This document shows positions 37,256 through 48,697 of a DNA stretch of 64,000 nt, one piece after another. The notes under the pieces were generated by a model, which saw only the letters and a list, made by a program, of their open reading frames with translations, made no database searches and had not been told where the DNA came from. The position numbers were made by a program, and so were the translations under genes. Every line of letters starts with the position of its first letter. Position 1 is the first letter of the stretch. Source of the DNA: Vibrio ruber DSM 16370 (lineage in GTDB: Bacteria > Pseudomonadota > Gammaproteobacteria > Enterobacterales > Vibrionaceae); assembly GCF_900163965.1 (NCBI RefSeq), contig NZ_FULE01000005.1, forward strand, positions 1-64,000. Direction: 5' to 3'.

Positions 37256-38152
37256 ATGGCGAATACATTTTCACTCATACTAGTCATTGTGACGCTTGTT
37301 ACCGGGATTATCTGGACTCTCGAAAAGTTGGTTTGGGCGAAAAATCGCCAGCAGAAACGCGCTGACATTCTGGCTCAGACGAACGAGGTCGATCCATCCC
37401 TACAGAGTAAGGTTTTACCGCAGCCGTGGTGGGTGGAAAATAGCGTGTCTATTTTTCCTGTCATTGCGTTGGTTCTGATTGTCCGCTCATTTATTTTTGA
37501 GCCGTTTCAGATTCCATCGGGGTCGATGAAACCGACCTTACTCATCGGTGATTTTATTCTGGTTGAGAAATTTGCGTATGGTCTGAAAGATCCGGTGACA
37601 CATACCGAGTTTTTGGCAACGAATAAACCGGAGCGTGGTGACATTGCCGTGTTCCGTTATCCGCCGGATCCTAGCGTTGATTATATTAAACGTGTTGTCG
37701 GATTACCGGGAGACATTATCCGCTATAGTCCGGATAAGCGTCTTTGCATTCAGCCCAAAGGGACGACTGAATGTAAGATTGTGTCGCAGACAAACCGCGT
37801 CCACAGTGACCTGAAATCGAACGCTACACCTATGTATCAACTGGATGAACAACTTGGTCAGGTGAAACACCATATTTTGATTAGTCCATGGCGGATGGAT
37901 AACCCGATGAATTATAAACCTCGCCCGGGAGTCAATGAATGGGTTGTGCCGGAAGGTCATTATTTTATGATGGGTGATAATCGGGATAACAGTGCCGATA
38001 GCCGTTACTGGGGATTTGTTCCTGAAGCCAATCTGGTCGGTAAGGCGGTTGCGATATGGATTAGCTTTGAGTTTAATCGTTCGCCTGACAGCGTGTTACC
38101 ATCATGGATTCCAACCGGAGTCCGCTTGAATCGGATTGGTCAGATTCATTAA
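37256..38152 (+). CDS. lepB: Signal peptidase I
   Basis: LepB cuts signal peptides from exported proteins at the inner membrane. The 298-residue protein has two N-terminal membrane segments, the catalytic serine 90 in PSGSMKPTL and the general-base lysine 145 in DYIKRVVGLPGD. GDNRDNSADSRYWGFV is the closing signature. ATG 37256 has AAGGGAAG upstream; an in-frame extension to 37181 would run through the leader hairpin and is unlikely. Confidence 0.96.
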   Translation: MANTFSLILVIVTLVTGIIWTLEKLVWAKNRQQKRADILAQTNEVDPSLQSKVLPQPWWVENSVSIFPVIALVLIVRSFIFEPFQIPSGSMKPTLLIGDFILVEKFAYGLKDPVTHTEFLATNKPERGDIAVFRYPPDPSVDYIKRVVGLPGDIIRYSPDKRLCIQPKGTTECKIVSQTNRVHSDLKSNATPMYQLDEQLGQVKHHILISPWRMDNPMNYKPRPGVNEWVVPEGHYFMMGDNRDNSADSRYWGFVPEANLVGKAVAIWISFEFNRSPDSVLPSWIPTGVRLNRIGQIH

Positions 38153-38233
38153 TCTTTACCGGATAATTGCGATTATCGGGGTATTTATTTAACCAGGCTG
38201 GTCAACCGATCAGCCTTTCAATATTGAGAAATC

Positions 38234-38911
38234 ATGAATTCTCCAACACATCAACTTGAGAAAAAAATAGGATATCAGTTCAGCGATGGCGCTGTACTGG
38301 AACTGGCACTGACACATCGAAGTGCCAATGGTCATCATAACGAGCGTCTTGAATTTCTGGGCGATTCAATTTTAAGTTTTGTCATCGCAGATGAGCTTTA
38401 TCACCGTTTTCCGAAGAGTAATGAGGGAGACATGAGCCGGATGCGTGCGACGCTTGTCCGGGGGAATACTCTGTCTGAGCTGGCTCGGGAATTCGGGCTG
38501 GGAGATTACTTAAAATTAGGTCCAGGGGAATTAAAAAGTGGTGGTTTCCGCCGCGATTCAATTCTTGCTGATGCTGTTGAAGCGATTATTGGCGCGATTT
38601 ATTTAGATAGTGATATCGAGTCGATCCGACGGATCATTTTAAACTGGTATCAGACACGCTTGGATGCAATTCAGCCCGGCGTGTCGCAAAAAGATCCCAA
38701 AACCCGGCTGCAAGAGTACCTGCAAGGCAGAAGAAAACCACTTCCTGCCTATACAGTGACTAATATTAAAGGTGAAGCACACAACCAAGAATTTACGGTG
38801 TCGTGTGAAGTGGCGGGTATCGGAATGCCTGTTATCGGAAAAGGCACCAGCCGCCGCAAGGCAGAACAAGCGGCTGCAGAGCTAGCACTAGAGCAATTGA
38901 ATAATGGCTGA
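38234..38911 (+). CDS. rnc: Ribonuclease III
   Basis: RNase III cuts double-stranded RNA, including rRNA precursors. The 225-residue protein has the catalytic signature [12 protein letters not shown] near residue 35, [13 protein letters not shown], and a C-terminal double-stranded RNA-binding domain ([18 protein letters not shown]). Its stop overlaps era by 8 bases, the usual rnc-era coupling. RNase III commonly represses its own operon in E. coli; whether it does so here cannot be seen. Confidence 0.97.
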   Translation: MNSPTHQLEKKIGYQFSDGAVLELALTHRSANGHHNERLEFLGDSILSFVIADELYHRFPKSNEGDMSRMRATLVRGNTLSELAREFGLGDYLKLGPGELKSGGFRRDSILADAVEAIIGAIYLDSDIESIRRIILNWYQTRLDAIQPGVSQKDPKTRLQEYLQGRRKPLPAYTVTNIKGEAHNQEFTVSCEVAGIGMPVIGKGTSRRKAEQAAAELALEQLNNG

Positions 38912-39869
38912 TAAAGAATTTGATATCGATGCTTTCTTTGCATCAGAAAGTCACGAAGAGAGTAAACCGGAGAACCAACATTGTGGTTTTGTCGCGATTG
39001 TCGGACGACCCAACGTCGGTAAATCCACGCTACTGAACCAGCTGTTGGGGCAGAAAATTTCGATTACATCGCGTAAGCCTCAGACGACAAGGCACCGAAT
39101 TATGGGTGTTGATACGGACGGGGACTATCAGGCCATATACGTTGATACTCCGGGACTGCATATAGAGGAAAAGCGGGCGATTAACCGGCTCATGAACCGT
39201 GCAGCCAGCAGCTCACTCAGTGATGTCAATCTGGTACTGTTTCTGGTCGAAGGTACACACTGGACCAAAGATGACGAAATGGTGTTTAACAAGCTGAATA
39301 AAGCGGGTTTCCCGGTCATTCTTTGTGTCAATAAAGTCGATCATGTCAAAGATCGTAATGAAGTGATGTTGCATATGTACGAACTGTCTAACAAGATGGA
39401 TTTTGTTGATGTGATTCCCATTTCTGCAAAACACGGTAAAAATATTGATGCGATTCGTCAGCATGTCCGCAACCACCTTCCCAAAACGGTTCATCATTTC
39501 CCGAGTGAATATGTGACGGATCGGTCGCAACGCTTTATGGCGTCAGAGATCCTCCGGGAAAAGATCATGCGCTTTACCGGTGAAGAATTACCTTATTCAG
39601 TAACGGTTGATATCGAACGTTTTGATTACAACCCGGAAACCGATGGCTTTCATATCAACGGCTTGATTTTAGTCGAGCGGATCGGTCAGAAGAAAATGAT
39701 CATCGGTAAAGGTGGCGAGAAAATTAAAACCATTGGCCGGGAAGCGCGGCTTGATATGGAAGCGTTATTTGGTCGTAAAGTCTTTCTGGAAACTTGGGTC
39801 AAAGTCAAATCGGGCTGGGCTGATGATGAAAGAGCACTGAGAAGTCTGGGATATATCGACGATCTATAG
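38904..39869 (+). CDS. era: GTPase Era
   Basis: Era is an essential GTPase for 30S ribosome assembly. The 321-residue protein has [20 protein letters not shown] and NKVDHVKD, then a C-terminal KH domain with [16 protein letters not shown]. It has about 20 extra N-terminal residues ([18 protein letters not shown]) before the G domain compared with E. coli Era. It overlaps rnc. Confidence 0.97.
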   Translation: MADKEFDIDAFFASESHEESKPENQHCGFVAIVGRPNVGKSTLLNQLLGQKISITSRKPQTTRHRIMGVDTDGDYQAIYVDTPGLHIEEKRAINRLMNRAASSSLSDVNLVLFLVEGTHWTKDDEMVFNKLNKAGFPVILCVNKVDHVKDRNEVMLHMYELSNKMDFVDVIPISAKHGKNIDAIRQHVRNHLPKTVHHFPSEYVTDRSQRFMASEILREKIMRFTGEELPYSVTVDIERFDYNPETDGFHINGLILVERIGQKKMIIGKGGEKIKTIGREARLDMEALFGRKVFLETWVKVKSGWADDERALRSLGYIDDL

Positions 39870-39966
39870 GGATATGGCTTTCTCTTGTCGCAGAGGCGAC
39901 TGATGAGCGTTATTGTGGATAAATCCAACAAGCCCCTGTGAGGTTGTTACCTCAGAGAGATAGGGA

Positions 39967-40701
39967 ATGATGTCAGAGAACCAACTTCAGCGCTGTTTTG
40001 TTTTACATCGACGCTCATATAGTGAGAGTAGCCTGATTATTGATGTTTTCAGTGAAGAGTTCGGGAGAATGACTTTACTGTCTAAAGGCGCGCGACGAAT
40101 TCGCTCTCCGCTAAAAGGTGTGCTGCAACCCTTTATACCACTGTTATTGAAATGGTCGGGAAAAGGCTCAATGCGAACCCTGCGTCAGGCCGAGCCGATT
40201 AGTCTGGGTTTACCTTTGACCGGCATTCATTTATATTCAGCGTTGTATGTCAATGAATTACTGGCACGACTCATCCCTTCAGAAGTTCCCTTACCGGGGC
40301 TTTTTTATGATTATCTGCAAGTATTGACCGAACTGGCACAATCATCGAATCCAGAGCCTGCTTTACGACGTTTTGAACTCTCGCTATTGGCTTGTTTGGG
40401 TTATGGCGTTGATTTTTTGCATTGTGCCGGCAGCGGAGAACCCGTTGTCCCGACGATGACTTATCTGTATCGGGAACAAAAAGGATTTATCGCTTCCGTT
40501 CGCAAAGATAATCTGACATTTGTGGGAGAAGAGTTGATTGCAATCAGTGAGCGACGTTTCACAACACAAGCACAGTTAAAAGCTGCCAAACGGTTTACCC
40601 GGATCGCCCTCAAACCTTATCTGGGGGCAAAACCATTAAAAAGCCGGGAGCTTTTCATTTCTCAAATTGGTATTTCGAGAGCACGGAGTAAAGGAACATG
40701 A
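39967..40701 (+). CDS. recO: DNA repair protein RecO
   Basis: RecO, with RecR, loads RecA on gapped DNA. The 244-residue protein starts with an OB-fold ([37 protein letters not shown]) and has a helical core with [17 protein letters not shown]. There are adjacent ATGs at 39967 and 39970. A small hairpin (TGAGGT/ACCTCA, 39939-39954) lies just before the ribosome site. Its stop overlaps pdxJ (ATGA). Confidence 0.95.
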   Translation: MMSENQLQRCFVLHRRSYSESSLIIDVFSEEFGRMTLLSKGARRIRSPLKGVLQPFIPLLLKWSGKGSMRTLRQAEPISLGLPLTGIHLYSALYVNELLARLIPSEVPLPGLFYDYLQVLTELAQSSNPEPALRRFELSLLACLGYGVDFLHCAGSGEPVVPTMTYLYREQKGFIASVRKDNLTFVGEELIAISERRFTTQAQLKAAKRFTRIALKPYLGAKPLKSRELFISQIGISRARSKGT

Positions 40702-41429
40702 GCGCAATTCTTTTAGGCGTTAATATCGATCATATTGCAACATTACGGAATGCACGTGGGACAAAATACCCCGATCCTGTCCATGCAGCAGAGGTCGCAG
40801 AACGTGCCGGTGCAGATGGGATTACGATCCATTTGAGAGAAGATCGTCGCCATATTCTTGATCGTGATGTGAAAATTTTAAGAGAGACGCTACAAACCCG
40901 GATGAATTTAGAAATGGCCGTCACGGATGAAATGGTCACTATCGCCTTAGAGGTTTGCCCGGACTATGTCTGTCTCGTTCCCGAGAAGCGTGAAGAATTG
41001 ACCACTGAAGGTGGTCTGGACGTTTTAGGGCAACTGGAGAAAATTAAATCTGCTACGCAGAAATTAACCGATGCCGGTATCAAAGTATCGCTTTTCATTG
41101 ATGCTGATAAAGAGCAGATTGATGCTGCCAAAGCATGTGGCGCCCCTTATGTTGAGCTACATACCGGTCATTATGCAGATGCTGAAACGACTGCGGCTCA
41201 GCAAGATGAGTTGAAGAAAATTTCAGCGGCAGCCAGTTATGCCAGTGATATTGGTCTGATCGTCAATGCCGGTCATGGTCTGACTTACCATAATGTTGCT
41301 GCTATTGCCTCAATGCCGGAAATCCACGAACTGAATATCGGTCACTCGATCATCGGGCGTTCTGTCTTTGACGGGCTGGCTAAAGCTGTGGCGGATATGA
41401 AGTCATTAATGATAGAGGCCAGACGTTAA
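40698..41429 (+). CDS. pdxJ: Pyridoxine 5'-phosphate synthase
   Basis: PdxJ makes pyridoxine 5'-phosphate from deoxyxylulose phosphate and the PdxA product. The 243-residue TIM barrel shows [32 protein letters not shown], and the C-terminal [12 protein letters not shown] and [12 protein letters not shown]. It overlaps recO by four bases and is followed three bases later by acpS, as in enteric genomes. Confidence 0.97.
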   Translation: MSAILLGVNIDHIATLRNARGTKYPDPVHAAEVAERAGADGITIHLREDRRHILDRDVKILRETLQTRMNLEMAVTDEMVTIALEVCPDYVCLVPEKREELTTEGGLDVLGQLEKIKSATQKLTDAGIKVSLFIDADKEQIDAAKACGAPYVELHTGHYADAETTAAQQDELKKISAAASYASDIGLIVNAGHGLTYHNVAAIASMPEIHELNIGHSIIGRSVFDGLAKAVADMKSLMIEARR

Positions 41430-41432
41430 TTT

Positions 41433-41813
41433 ATGGCAATTGTCGGCTTTGGCACTGATATTGTTGAAATCGAGCGGATCGCAGCTGCGATTTCCCGCAA
41501 CGGTGATGCTTTTGCTCAGCGGATTCTGAGTGAAAGTGAGTTTGCAATTTATGCTCAGAGTAAAAAGCCGGAGCGATTCCTGGCGAAGCGTTTTGCGGTC
41601 AAAGAGGCCGCATCGAAAGCTTTAGGAACCGGGATCGCATTGGGCGTCTCACTCCAAGATTTTACCGTGTTGAACGATGAGCATGGTAAACCATGGTTAC
41701 ATTTGAGCGGTAAAGCTGAAGAATTTGCACAATCATCTGGCGTCAATGCCATTCATCTGTCGATATCGGATGAGCGACGTTACGCAGTTGCTTCTGTGAT
41801 TCTTGAAACTTAA
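41433..41813 (+). CDS. acpS: Holo-[acyl-carrier-protein] synthase
   Basis: AcpS transfers the phosphopantetheine arm of CoA to acyl carrier protein. The 126-residue protein has the magnesium-binding [12 protein letters not shown] near the N-terminus and the signature [20 protein letters not shown]. The length is typical. It ends the rnc-era-recO-pdxJ-acpS series and converges on barA with only 12 bases between. Confidence 0.96.
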   Translation: MAIVGFGTDIVEIERIAAAISRNGDAFAQRILSESEFAIYAQSKKPERFLAKRFAVKEAASKALGTGIALGVSLQDFTVLNDEHGKPWLHLSGKAEEFAQSSGVNAIHLSISDERRYAVASVILET

Positions 41814-41825
41814 CGCCTCCATCCC

Positions 41826-44621
41826 TTAGCCAATTAGCTGTTGCGCAGTATCAGCCACCTTTGCCATCTCATCCTGTAATTCGAACAGTTCAGGCTCAAG
41901 GTCTTTGATGGCCGCATCTGAACGTAGCGATTGTTCCAGCGTCGCGCAGATTTTTCTTAATCTGGGAACGCCACTATAGGAACAACTACCGTGGAGCTTA
42001 TGGATATGATGGAGTAATGTTGCCTGATCAGATTCGCCATTCAAAGCCAATTCAATGGTTTGATTGATGTCAGGGATAGAATTAACCAACATTGTCAGCA
42101 TATCTTTGGCTAAATCTTCTTTATTCGCTGCCTGTTTTAAAGCCATATGCCAGTCAATCACTGAGGGCTGCGAGGAGACTGGCTGCGCGGTGCTATCATC
42201 AACCGATGGTGAAAGAACCACAGTTGACGTATCTTGTTGTGAGCGTTGTGGCTGCGGGTTCCAGTGAACTAAAACTTGCTGTAGTACATGTTCTTCTATC
42301 GGTTTAGTCAGATAATCGTCCATGCCTTCGCTGAGCAGGCGATCCCGTTCTCCGACCATGGCATGAGCCGTGACAGCAATGACCGGCGTGGTGGTATTGA
42401 TCGGTAATTTTTTGATCTCCTGACAGGCGGTCACCCCATCCATTTTAGGCATCTGAATATCCATGAAGATGATATCAAACTTTTGATGGCTGGCGATCTC
42501 GACGGCTTCTTCTCCATTGGTACAGCTAATCACCGTATCAACCCTTTCTTGCAATAGCGCAGTGATCAGCTTCAGGTTAGCAGGGTTGTCATCGACAGCC
42601 ATGACCGTTAACGGCATCTTCTCAATCGATGTCGAATGGGTGGACTCTTCGCGGAAAGAAGTCAGCTCAGGATGAATATCCAGCATGAGCTGTAGCAGCT
42701 TCTTACGTGCGAGCGGTTTCGTGAGACATTTGATCGGATAGTGCGTCATCAGATGATCAGCCAGTGCCAGCTCGGTACTCGGGATCCCGATCAACACATG
42801 GTCAGAACAAGCCACCACTTTTTTGACCAGTGCTTCCGCTTCTTCCGAAATCAGTTTTTGTGTCGGTGAGAAATTGAGAATCACGTAGTCTGACTGAGGC
42901 GGATTGTCAGGCAGAGTGGTCATATAGTTAACGCGTAAACCCGACTGAGTCAGGGTTTGCTGTAAGATCGAAGCGGACTGCATGTGTGACTCGATCAACA
43001 GCACTTCTTTACCCGATAATTGTTTCTGTGTGTACCACTCGCCCATCATAATATCGGTCGGGTGGAGGCGAATGGTGAACCAGAACGTTGAACCGCGGTG
43101 TAAACGGCTGGTCAGACTGATTTCACCGCCCATCTGACTGACGAGTTTTTGGGTGATCACCAATCCGAGTCCCGTGCCGCCATAACGACGGGAGATACTG
43201 GCATCCGCCTGACTAAATGCCTGGAATAACTGTGCCTGTTGTCGCTCAGAAATACCAATCCCCGTATCCCGGACCATAAACTGCAACTCAACTAAGTCGT
43301 CCCGGACGGAGCGAAGTTCGACGCTGATATCAATATTACCTCGCTCGGTAAACTTAATCGAGTTACCGACAAGGTTAGTGATGACTTGCTGGATCCGGAG
43401 TGGATCTCCGACCAGGCCGACCGGGATCTTCGGATCAACTTTAAGATTGATTTCCAGCCCTTTTTCGTGCGCGCTGGTGGCCAGCAGATCAACCACTTCT
43501 TCAAGATTTTCCTGCAACTCAAACGGCACATTTTCAAGCGCCAGTTTACCTGCTTCCAGTTTGGAGAAGTCCAATATGTCATTAATGATCGTTAAGAGAT
43601 TATTCGCTGAACGTTCAATGGTTTGCAGGTAATCTTTCTGACTATTGGTAAGCTGGGTTTTCAGAATTTGTCGGGTAAAGCCGATCACACCATTCAATGG
43701 TGTTCTTAATTCGTGAGACATATTGGCCAAGAATTCAGATTTGACCCGGGCGGCTTCCTGAGCCCGCTTTTTGGCGATATCCAGCTCAACGTTTTGGATT
43801 TCAAGTTGTTCGAGCGTCTCTCTGATCTCTGAGATCTGAGGTCGCCTGATCAATGCTATGTTGCATCTCGACATGGTATTCCGACAGCGAAACCGCCATC
43901 GCATTGATACCTTTTTCAGTTCATCCAGCTCACCATGCATTTCTCCTTCAATCCGCACATCCAGATGCCCGCGTCGAATCCGGTCCAGCATATTTTTCAT
44001 ATGGGTAATCGGTCGGGTCACATCATGGAGTAAACGAAACGCAAAGACCCCGGAAAGTGCCAAGCCCAGAATCAACACTAAAATCGCGGAAAAAATTTCC
44101 TGATACTGTTGTAGCCTCAGGGATGACAGGTCGAGTTCGATCACGATATAGCCAAGAACCGGTAAGGTCTCGGCATTCGCCGTGCCGTCAATCAGCCGGC
44201 TTTCCGCCAGAATCGGGGAACGAAGAATTAAGGTATTGTTATCCTTCATTTCTGAGCTGCCCAGAATCGGAATAGGTTTGTTTTTCGGATAAGTCAGCGA
44301 TTCAAAATCAGGATGGAAGTTAGAGGTGACGAATAGTTCATGATGCTTGTCGAAAACAGCGATACTGCGGACAAACTGAGAATTTTTGCGGTGTGCATAA
44401 CTGATAATGCGTCTGACCGATTCCCGACTGTGTTTCTCCAGCCCTTCTTCACTGGCTATCGCCAGCGGTTCAATGATATTTGAGCCCGCATTAATGACCT
44501 GAGACTCAAGATCGTGGTAACGATTATAAGAAAAAAAAGCACTTAACAGCAGTCCGATAATCAGTGTCGGTGCCAGCGTGAGTGTGATGACGCGAGTGCG
44601 CAAGCCATATTTGGTGGTCAT
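41826..44621 (-). CDS. barA: Hybrid sensor kinase BarA/VarS, with a compensated frameshift
   Basis: BarA (VarS in Vibrio) is a tripartite membrane sensor kinase that phosphorylates UvrY/VarA and so drives the Csr small RNAs. The 931-residue protein has two membrane helices flanking a periplasmic domain, a HAMP domain, the kinase histidine 303 in [10 protein letters not shown], and an ATPase domain with DTGIGI. It also has a receiver with [11 protein letters not shown] and an HPt histidine 877 in [10 protein letters not shown]. Between HAMP and kinase, residues about 237-264 do not fit the family. In another frame the same DNA reads [20 protein letters not shown], which does. One missing base near 43911 and seven extra bases near 43819-43838 explain this. 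Confidence 0.93.
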   Translation of the reverse strand: MTTKYGLRTRVITLTLAPTLIIGLLLSAFFSYNRYHDLESQVINAGSNIIEPLAIASEEGLEKHSRESVRRIISYAHRKNSQFVRSIAVFDKHHELFVTSNFHPDFESLTYPKNKPIPILGSSEMKDNNTLILRSPILAESRLIDGTANAETLPVLGYIVIELDLSSLRLQQYQEIFSAILVLILGLALSGVFAFRLLHDVTRPITHMKNMLDRIRRGHLDVRIEGEMHGELDELKKVSMRWRFRCRNTMSRCNIALIRRPQISEIRETLEQLEIQNVELDIAKKRAQEAARVKSEFLANMSHELRTPLNGVIGFTRQILKTQLTNSQKDYLQTIERSANNLLTIINDILDFSKLEAGKLALENVPFELQENLEEVVDLLATSAHEKGLEINLKVDPKIPVGLVGDPLRIQQVITNLVGNSIKFTERGNIDISVELRSVRDDLVELQFMVRDTGIGISERQQAQLFQAFSQADASISRRYGGTGLGLVITQKLVSQMGGEISLTSRLHRGSTFWFTIRLHPTDIMMGEWYTQKQLSGKEVLLIESHMQSASILQQTLTQSGLRVNYMTTLPDNPPQSDYVILNFSPTQKLISEEAEALVKKVVACSDHVLIGIPSTELALADHLMTHYPIKCLTKPLARKKLLQLMLDIHPELTSFREESTHSTSIEKMPLTVMAVDDNPANLKLITALLQERVDTVISCTNGEEAVEIASHQKFDIIFMDIQMPKMDGVTACQEIKKLPINTTTPVIAVTAHAMVGERDRLLSEGMDDYLTKPIEEHVLQQVLVHWNPQPQRSQQDTSTVVLSPSVDDSTAQPVSSQPSVIDWHMALKQAANKEDLAKDMLTMLVNSIPDINQTIELALNGESDQATLLHHIHKLHGSCSYSGVPRLRKICATLEQSLRSDAAIKDLEPELFELQDEMAKVADTAQQLIG

Positions 44622-44966
44622 GAGTCTCTAATTATCATAATGAAGATCAGAAATAACGCATCCAGTCATGCACTTTTCTGCTTTCGGTTGAGGTTTTTTC
44701 CGCCACGGAGACGCTTTATCTGAGCTGCTAGCTTAATCAAGTCATCGGCAATTCACAATTTATTCTTAATCAGAATAGTGACGATTTCACGAAATTTAAT
44801 CCACTTTTATGACCCGTTTTTTTCTGAGCGGATTATTTACTAAACATCATGATGTGGATATGGGAAAATAGTAAAAATTTGCAAACTTCAGCTGTTATAT
44901 CGGCCGCTTAAAATGGCAGGCGTAGTATAAGATATTCGGCAACTTCACAAGCGGTAACAGATTCAT
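44622..44966. other. barA/rlmD divergent intergenic region
   Basis: 345 bases, mostly AT-rich, between divergent genes. TATAAG near 44929 could be the rlmD -10 box, but no convincing -35 goes with it. I see no RNA gene, terminator or further coding sequence. Confidence 0.45.
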
Positions 44967-46286
44967 ATGGCTCGTTTTTTCCAACCTAAAAAACAATCAA
45001 CAATCAATAAAAAGCATCAATTGGTTCAGGTGACGCGCATGGATCACCATGGTGAAGGGATTGCCTATCTGGAAGGGAAGCCGGTTTTTATCGAAGGTGC
45101 TTTGCCGACTGAGCAGGTGTTGATTCAACTGACCGAGAAGAAAAGTAAATATGCCCGGGCGAACTTGATCCAAGTGCAGCAGCGCAGTGCCGAGCGGACT
45201 AAGCCGTTTTGCCCGCATTATCATCGTTGTGGTGGTTGCAACCTGCAACATCTCAGTCACCGGGAACAATTAAGATACAAGCAACAATCGTTATCCCAGT
45301 TGCTGCATAAATTTGCCGGATTATCCGTGCCGCTCTCTCCGGTGATGTCTGACGTTGATTTGGGATATCGGCGCCGAGCGCGTTTCAGTTTAAAGTGGGA
45401 CACTCAAGCGAAGCGTCTGGCATTCGGTTTTCGTCAGAAAAACAGTAATCATATTGTCGATATTGAGCAGTGTGCGGTATTGGCGCCCGGTTTAGAGTCA
45501 TTGATTGCACCGCTCAGGGCGTTATTTGAGTCGCTTTCACACCCCGAAAAGCTTGGACATTTAGAGTTGATTGCCGCTGATAACGAGCCTGTCATGCTAT
45601 TGCGTATCTTAGGCGCGTTGCCCGAGTCTGATCAGGCTGATCTCGTTCATTTTGCACAGCAACGGCATCTTTCACTCTATGTGATGAGTGAAGCCGGTAA
45701 TCCCCGTTTGCAGTATGGCGATAAACCGGTTTATCGCGAGACAGGGATTGAAATTGCTTTCCAACCACACCATTTCATACAGATAAATCGACACATTAAT
45801 CAAAAAATGGTTGAACAGGCACTGTCTTGGCTGGCACTCGGTGAAGAAGATCGTGTGCTAGATTTATTTTGTGGTGTCGGTAATTTTAGTCTGCCGATCG
45901 CGCAACAAGTGAAGTCACTGGTCGGGGTTGAAGGGATTGAAGAAATGGTGGTTCAGGCGCGCGAGAATGCTGCGCACAACCAGATTCTCAATGCAGATTT
46001 TTATCAGGCAAATCTTGAGAAAACCTTGACCGGAATCGAGTGGGCACAGGATAAATTTGATAAAGTGTTACTCGACCCGGCCAGAGCCGGTGCAAAAGGC
46101 GTTATTGAGCGGCTGTCAGATTTTGGTGCTCAGCGCGTGGTATATGTATCCTGTGATCCGGCGACACTGGCCAGAGACACTCAGCACCTGTTACAGCAAG
46201 GATACCAGTTAGAGAAAGTGGGGATGCTGGATATGTTTCCTCATACGAGTCATCTCGAATCAATGGCTTTGTTTATCAAAATTTAG
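44967..46286 (+). CDS. rlmD: 23S rRNA m5U1939 methyltransferase
   Basis: RlmD (RumA) methylates U1939 of 23S rRNA. The 439-residue protein has an N-terminal TRAM domain, the iron-sulfur cysteines in [15 protein letters not shown], the SAM motif [23 protein letters not shown], and the catalytic cysteine in [14 protein letters not shown]. It lies between barA and relA as in E. coli. Confidence 0.96.
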   Translation: MARFFQPKKQSTINKKHQLVQVTRMDHHGEGIAYLEGKPVFIEGALPTEQVLIQLTEKKSKYARANLIQVQQRSAERTKPFCPHYHRCGGCNLQHLSHREQLRYKQQSLSQLLHKFAGLSVPLSPVMSDVDLGYRRRARFSLKWDTQAKRLAFGFRQKNSNHIVDIEQCAVLAPGLESLIAPLRALFESLSHPEKLGHLELIAADNEPVMLLRILGALPESDQADLVHFAQQRHLSLYVMSEAGNPRLQYGDKPVYRETGIEIAFQPHHFIQINRHINQKMVEQALSWLALGEEDRVLDLFCGVGNFSLPIAQQVKSLVGVEGIEEMVVQARENAAHNQILNADFYQANLEKTLTGIEWAQDKFDKVLLDPARAGAKGVIERLSDFGAQRVVYVSCDPATLARDTQHLLQQGYQLEKVGMLDMFPHTSHLESMALFIKI

Positions 46287-46393
46287 CCTTGATCGTGAAA
46301 CCGTCAGGCGAGATGAACTCATCAATATCGATAGGGTCGAAGTCAAATAATCGGCTCTCAATAAACGAATAGACTAGGACGAAATAGAGAATA

Positions 46394-48613
46394 ATGGTTG
46401 CGGTAAGAAGCGCACATCTGAATCCAGACGAACAATTTGAACCTGATAAGTGGATCACCACTATTGTACGAGATCCTAAAACAGCGGATCGACTGAAACT
46501 GGTTTACCGGCAGATGGAAAATTTAGTGGTTGATCATCCGGCCGGCCCGCTATTGTTGTGGCGTGGTCGTGAGATGATCGAGATTCTGGTAACGCTATCG
46601 ATGGATCAGGAGACCTTAGTCGCAGCGTTATTGTTTCCGATTGTGTCTGGTGGATTGCTCGATGCTGAAATCTTACAAGAGCGCTATGGCAAAGACATTA
46701 TCAAGTTGATTGATGGTGTTGAGGAGATGGCGGCAATCGGTCAGTTAAATGTCACGATGCAAGGCAGCGAAGCGTCAACTCAGGTCGATAATGTGCGGCG
46801 GATGCTGCTGGCAATGGTGGATGATTTCCGTTGCGTCGTCATTAAGCTTGCCGAACGAATTTGTAATCTGCGGGAAGTGAAAGATCAGCCTGACGAAATC
46901 AGACGTCAGGCGGCAAAAGAGTGTGCCAATATTTATGCACCTTTAGCCAACCGTCTGGGAATCGGTCAGTTAAAGTGGGAAATGGAAGACTACGCATTTC
47001 GCTATCAACAGCCGGATACCTATAAACAGATTGCCAAGCAGCTCTCTGAACGACGCATTGTTCGTGAAAAATATATTCAGGATTTTGTTGAAGATCTGCG
47101 TGAAGAAATGCTGCTGTCCAATATTCAGGCCGAAGTCAGCGGGCGTCCGAAACATATCTACAGTATCTGGCGCAAGATGCAGAAAAAGAGTCTGGCATTT
47201 GATGAATTATTTGATGTTCGGGCGGTGCGGATTATCGCGGAGAAACTACAGGATTGTTATGCCGCTCTTGGGGTGGTGCACACCAAGTATAAGCACCTCC
47301 CCAGCGAGTTTGATGATTATGTCGCCAACCCAAAACCGAATGGCTATCAGTCGATTCATACGGTCATTCTCGGCCCGGAAGGGAAAACCATTGAGATTCA
47401 GATTCGGACTCGTCAGATGCATGAAGAGTCTGAATTAGGGGTGGCAGCCCACTGGAAATATAAAGAGGGCAGTTCTGCCGGGCATCGAGGCTATGATGAG
47501 AAGATCACCTGGTTGCGTAAGCTGCTTGACTGGCAAGAAGAAATGTCTGACTCCGGTGAAATGCTCGACGAGTTACGCAGTCAGGTCTTCGATGATCGGG
47601 TTTACGCGTTTACACCCAAAGGGGATGTGGTTGATTTACCGATGGGGGCAACACCGCTGGATTTTGCTTACCACATTCATTCCGAAGTGGGGCACCGGTG
47701 TATCGGTGCCAAGGTCGCAGGACGGATTGTGCCGTTTACCCATAAACTGACAATGGGCGATCAAGTTGAAATTATCACCGCCAAAGAACCCAACCCATCC
47801 CGGGACTGGCTGAATCCGGCTCTGGGATTTGTTCATTCCGGACGAGCCCGGGCGAAAATTAATGCTTGGTTTCGCAAGCAAAGCCGGGAAAAGAATTTAG
47901 AGGCCGGGCGAGAGATTCTGGAAACGGAACTGGCAAAAATCGGTGCGACACTCAAAGATGCCAGCGAGTATGCGCTGAAACGATTTAATGTCAATTCTCC
48001 GGACGAGCTGTATGTCGGCATCGGCAGTGGTGACCTACGGATCAACCAGATCGTCAATCACATTAATGCCTTGGTCAATAAGCCGACTGCGGAAGAAGAA
48101 GATCAGCTGGTTCTTGAAAAGTTACAAGAGAAAGAGCAAAAGACCACAACGCCGGCACCGAGTAAAGATGCGGTTGTGGTTGAAGGGGTTGATAATTTAA
48201 TGACCCATTTGGCACGCTGCTGCCGTCCGATTCCCGGGGATGAGATTAAAGGTTACATTACTCAGGGGCGGGGGATTTCCGTTCACCGGAGTGACTGTGA
48301 ACAGTTGGAAGAGCTGAGCCACCACGCACCGGAGCGAATTATAGATACCGTTTGGGGACGCGGACTGCTGGGCTCTTATGTGCTGACGGTTCGGATTGAA
48401 GCGATGGAGCGTGGTGGATTGTTGAAGGACATTACATCGCTACTGGCGAATGAGAAAATCAAAGTGACCAGCATGAAGAGCCGGACTGATCATAAACGTC
48501 AGCTCATCTATATGGATTTTGATTTGGAACTGGCAAGTGTTGAAGTGCTCTCCCGAGTGTGTAAGCGGATAGAGCAGACCAAAGATGTCCTGTCGGTCAA
48601 ACGATTAGGATAA
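46394..48613 (+). CDS. relA: GTP pyrophosphokinase (ppGpp synthetase I)
   Basis: RelA senses uncharged tRNA on the ribosome and makes (p)ppGpp. The 739-residue protein contains a degenerate hydrolase domain (FPIVSGGLLD in place of a working HD site) and the synthetase domain (RPKHIYSIWRKMQKK, DVRAVRII, PNGYQSIHT). A TGS domain (VYAFTPKGDVVDLP), a zinc-finger-like stretch with ARCCRPIPGDEI and a C-terminal ACT domain follow. The order is canonical. A terminator follows at 48650. Confidence 0.97.
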   Translation: MVAVRSAHLNPDEQFEPDKWITTIVRDPKTADRLKLVYRQMENLVVDHPAGPLLLWRGREMIEILVTLSMDQETLVAALLFPIVSGGLLDAEILQERYGKDIIKLIDGVEEMAAIGQLNVTMQGSEASTQVDNVRRMLLAMVDDFRCVVIKLAERICNLREVKDQPDEIRRQAAKECANIYAPLANRLGIGQLKWEMEDYAFRYQQPDTYKQIAKQLSERRIVREKYIQDFVEDLREEMLLSNIQAEVSGRPKHIYSIWRKMQKKSLAFDELFDVRAVRIIAEKLQDCYAALGVVHTKYKHLPSEFDDYVANPKPNGYQSIHTVILGPEGKTIEIQIRTRQMHEESELGVAAHWKYKEGSSAGHRGYDEKITWLRKLLDWQEEMSDSGEMLDELRSQVFDDRVYAFTPKGDVVDLPMGATPLDFAYHIHSEVGHRCIGAKVAGRIVPFTHKLTMGDQVEIITAKEPNPSRDWLNPALGFVHSGRARAKINAWFRKQSREKNLEAGREILETELAKIGATLKDASEYALKRFNVNSPDELYVGIGSGDLRINQIVNHINALVNKPTAEEEDQLVLEKLQEKEQKTTTPAPSKDAVVVEGVDNLMTHLARCCRPIPGDEIKGYITQGRGISVHRSDCEQLEELSHHAPERIIDTVWGRGLLGSYVLTVRIEAMERGGLLKDITSLLANEKIKVTSMKSRTDHKRQLIYMDFDLELASVEVLSRVCKRIEQTKDVLSVKRLG

Positions 48614-48649
48614 CGTGACTGGTACACTTATGCCTGTTTAGGTGCTACA

Positions 48650-48682
48650 GAAAGCGAGGGGGAGCCCTCGCTTTCTCTTTAG
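48650..48682 (+). terminator. relA terminator
   Basis: GAAAGCGAGGG and CCCTCGCTTTC form an 11-bp stem with a 4-base loop, followed by TCTTT. It lies 36 bases after the relA stop and just before mazG. Confidence 0.8.
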
Positions 48683-48697
48683 AGTAAAAGAGGGGTT

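Noticed and set aside
46394..48613. Loss of the HD hydrolase motif in relA as damage
   Set aside because: RelA proteins of this group normally have a degenerate hydrolase domain; the synthetase motifs are intact.
48614..48697. A mazEF toxin-antitoxin pair expected between relA and mazG as in E. coli
   Set aside because: The gap is only 84 bases and holds a terminator; no such genes are present.
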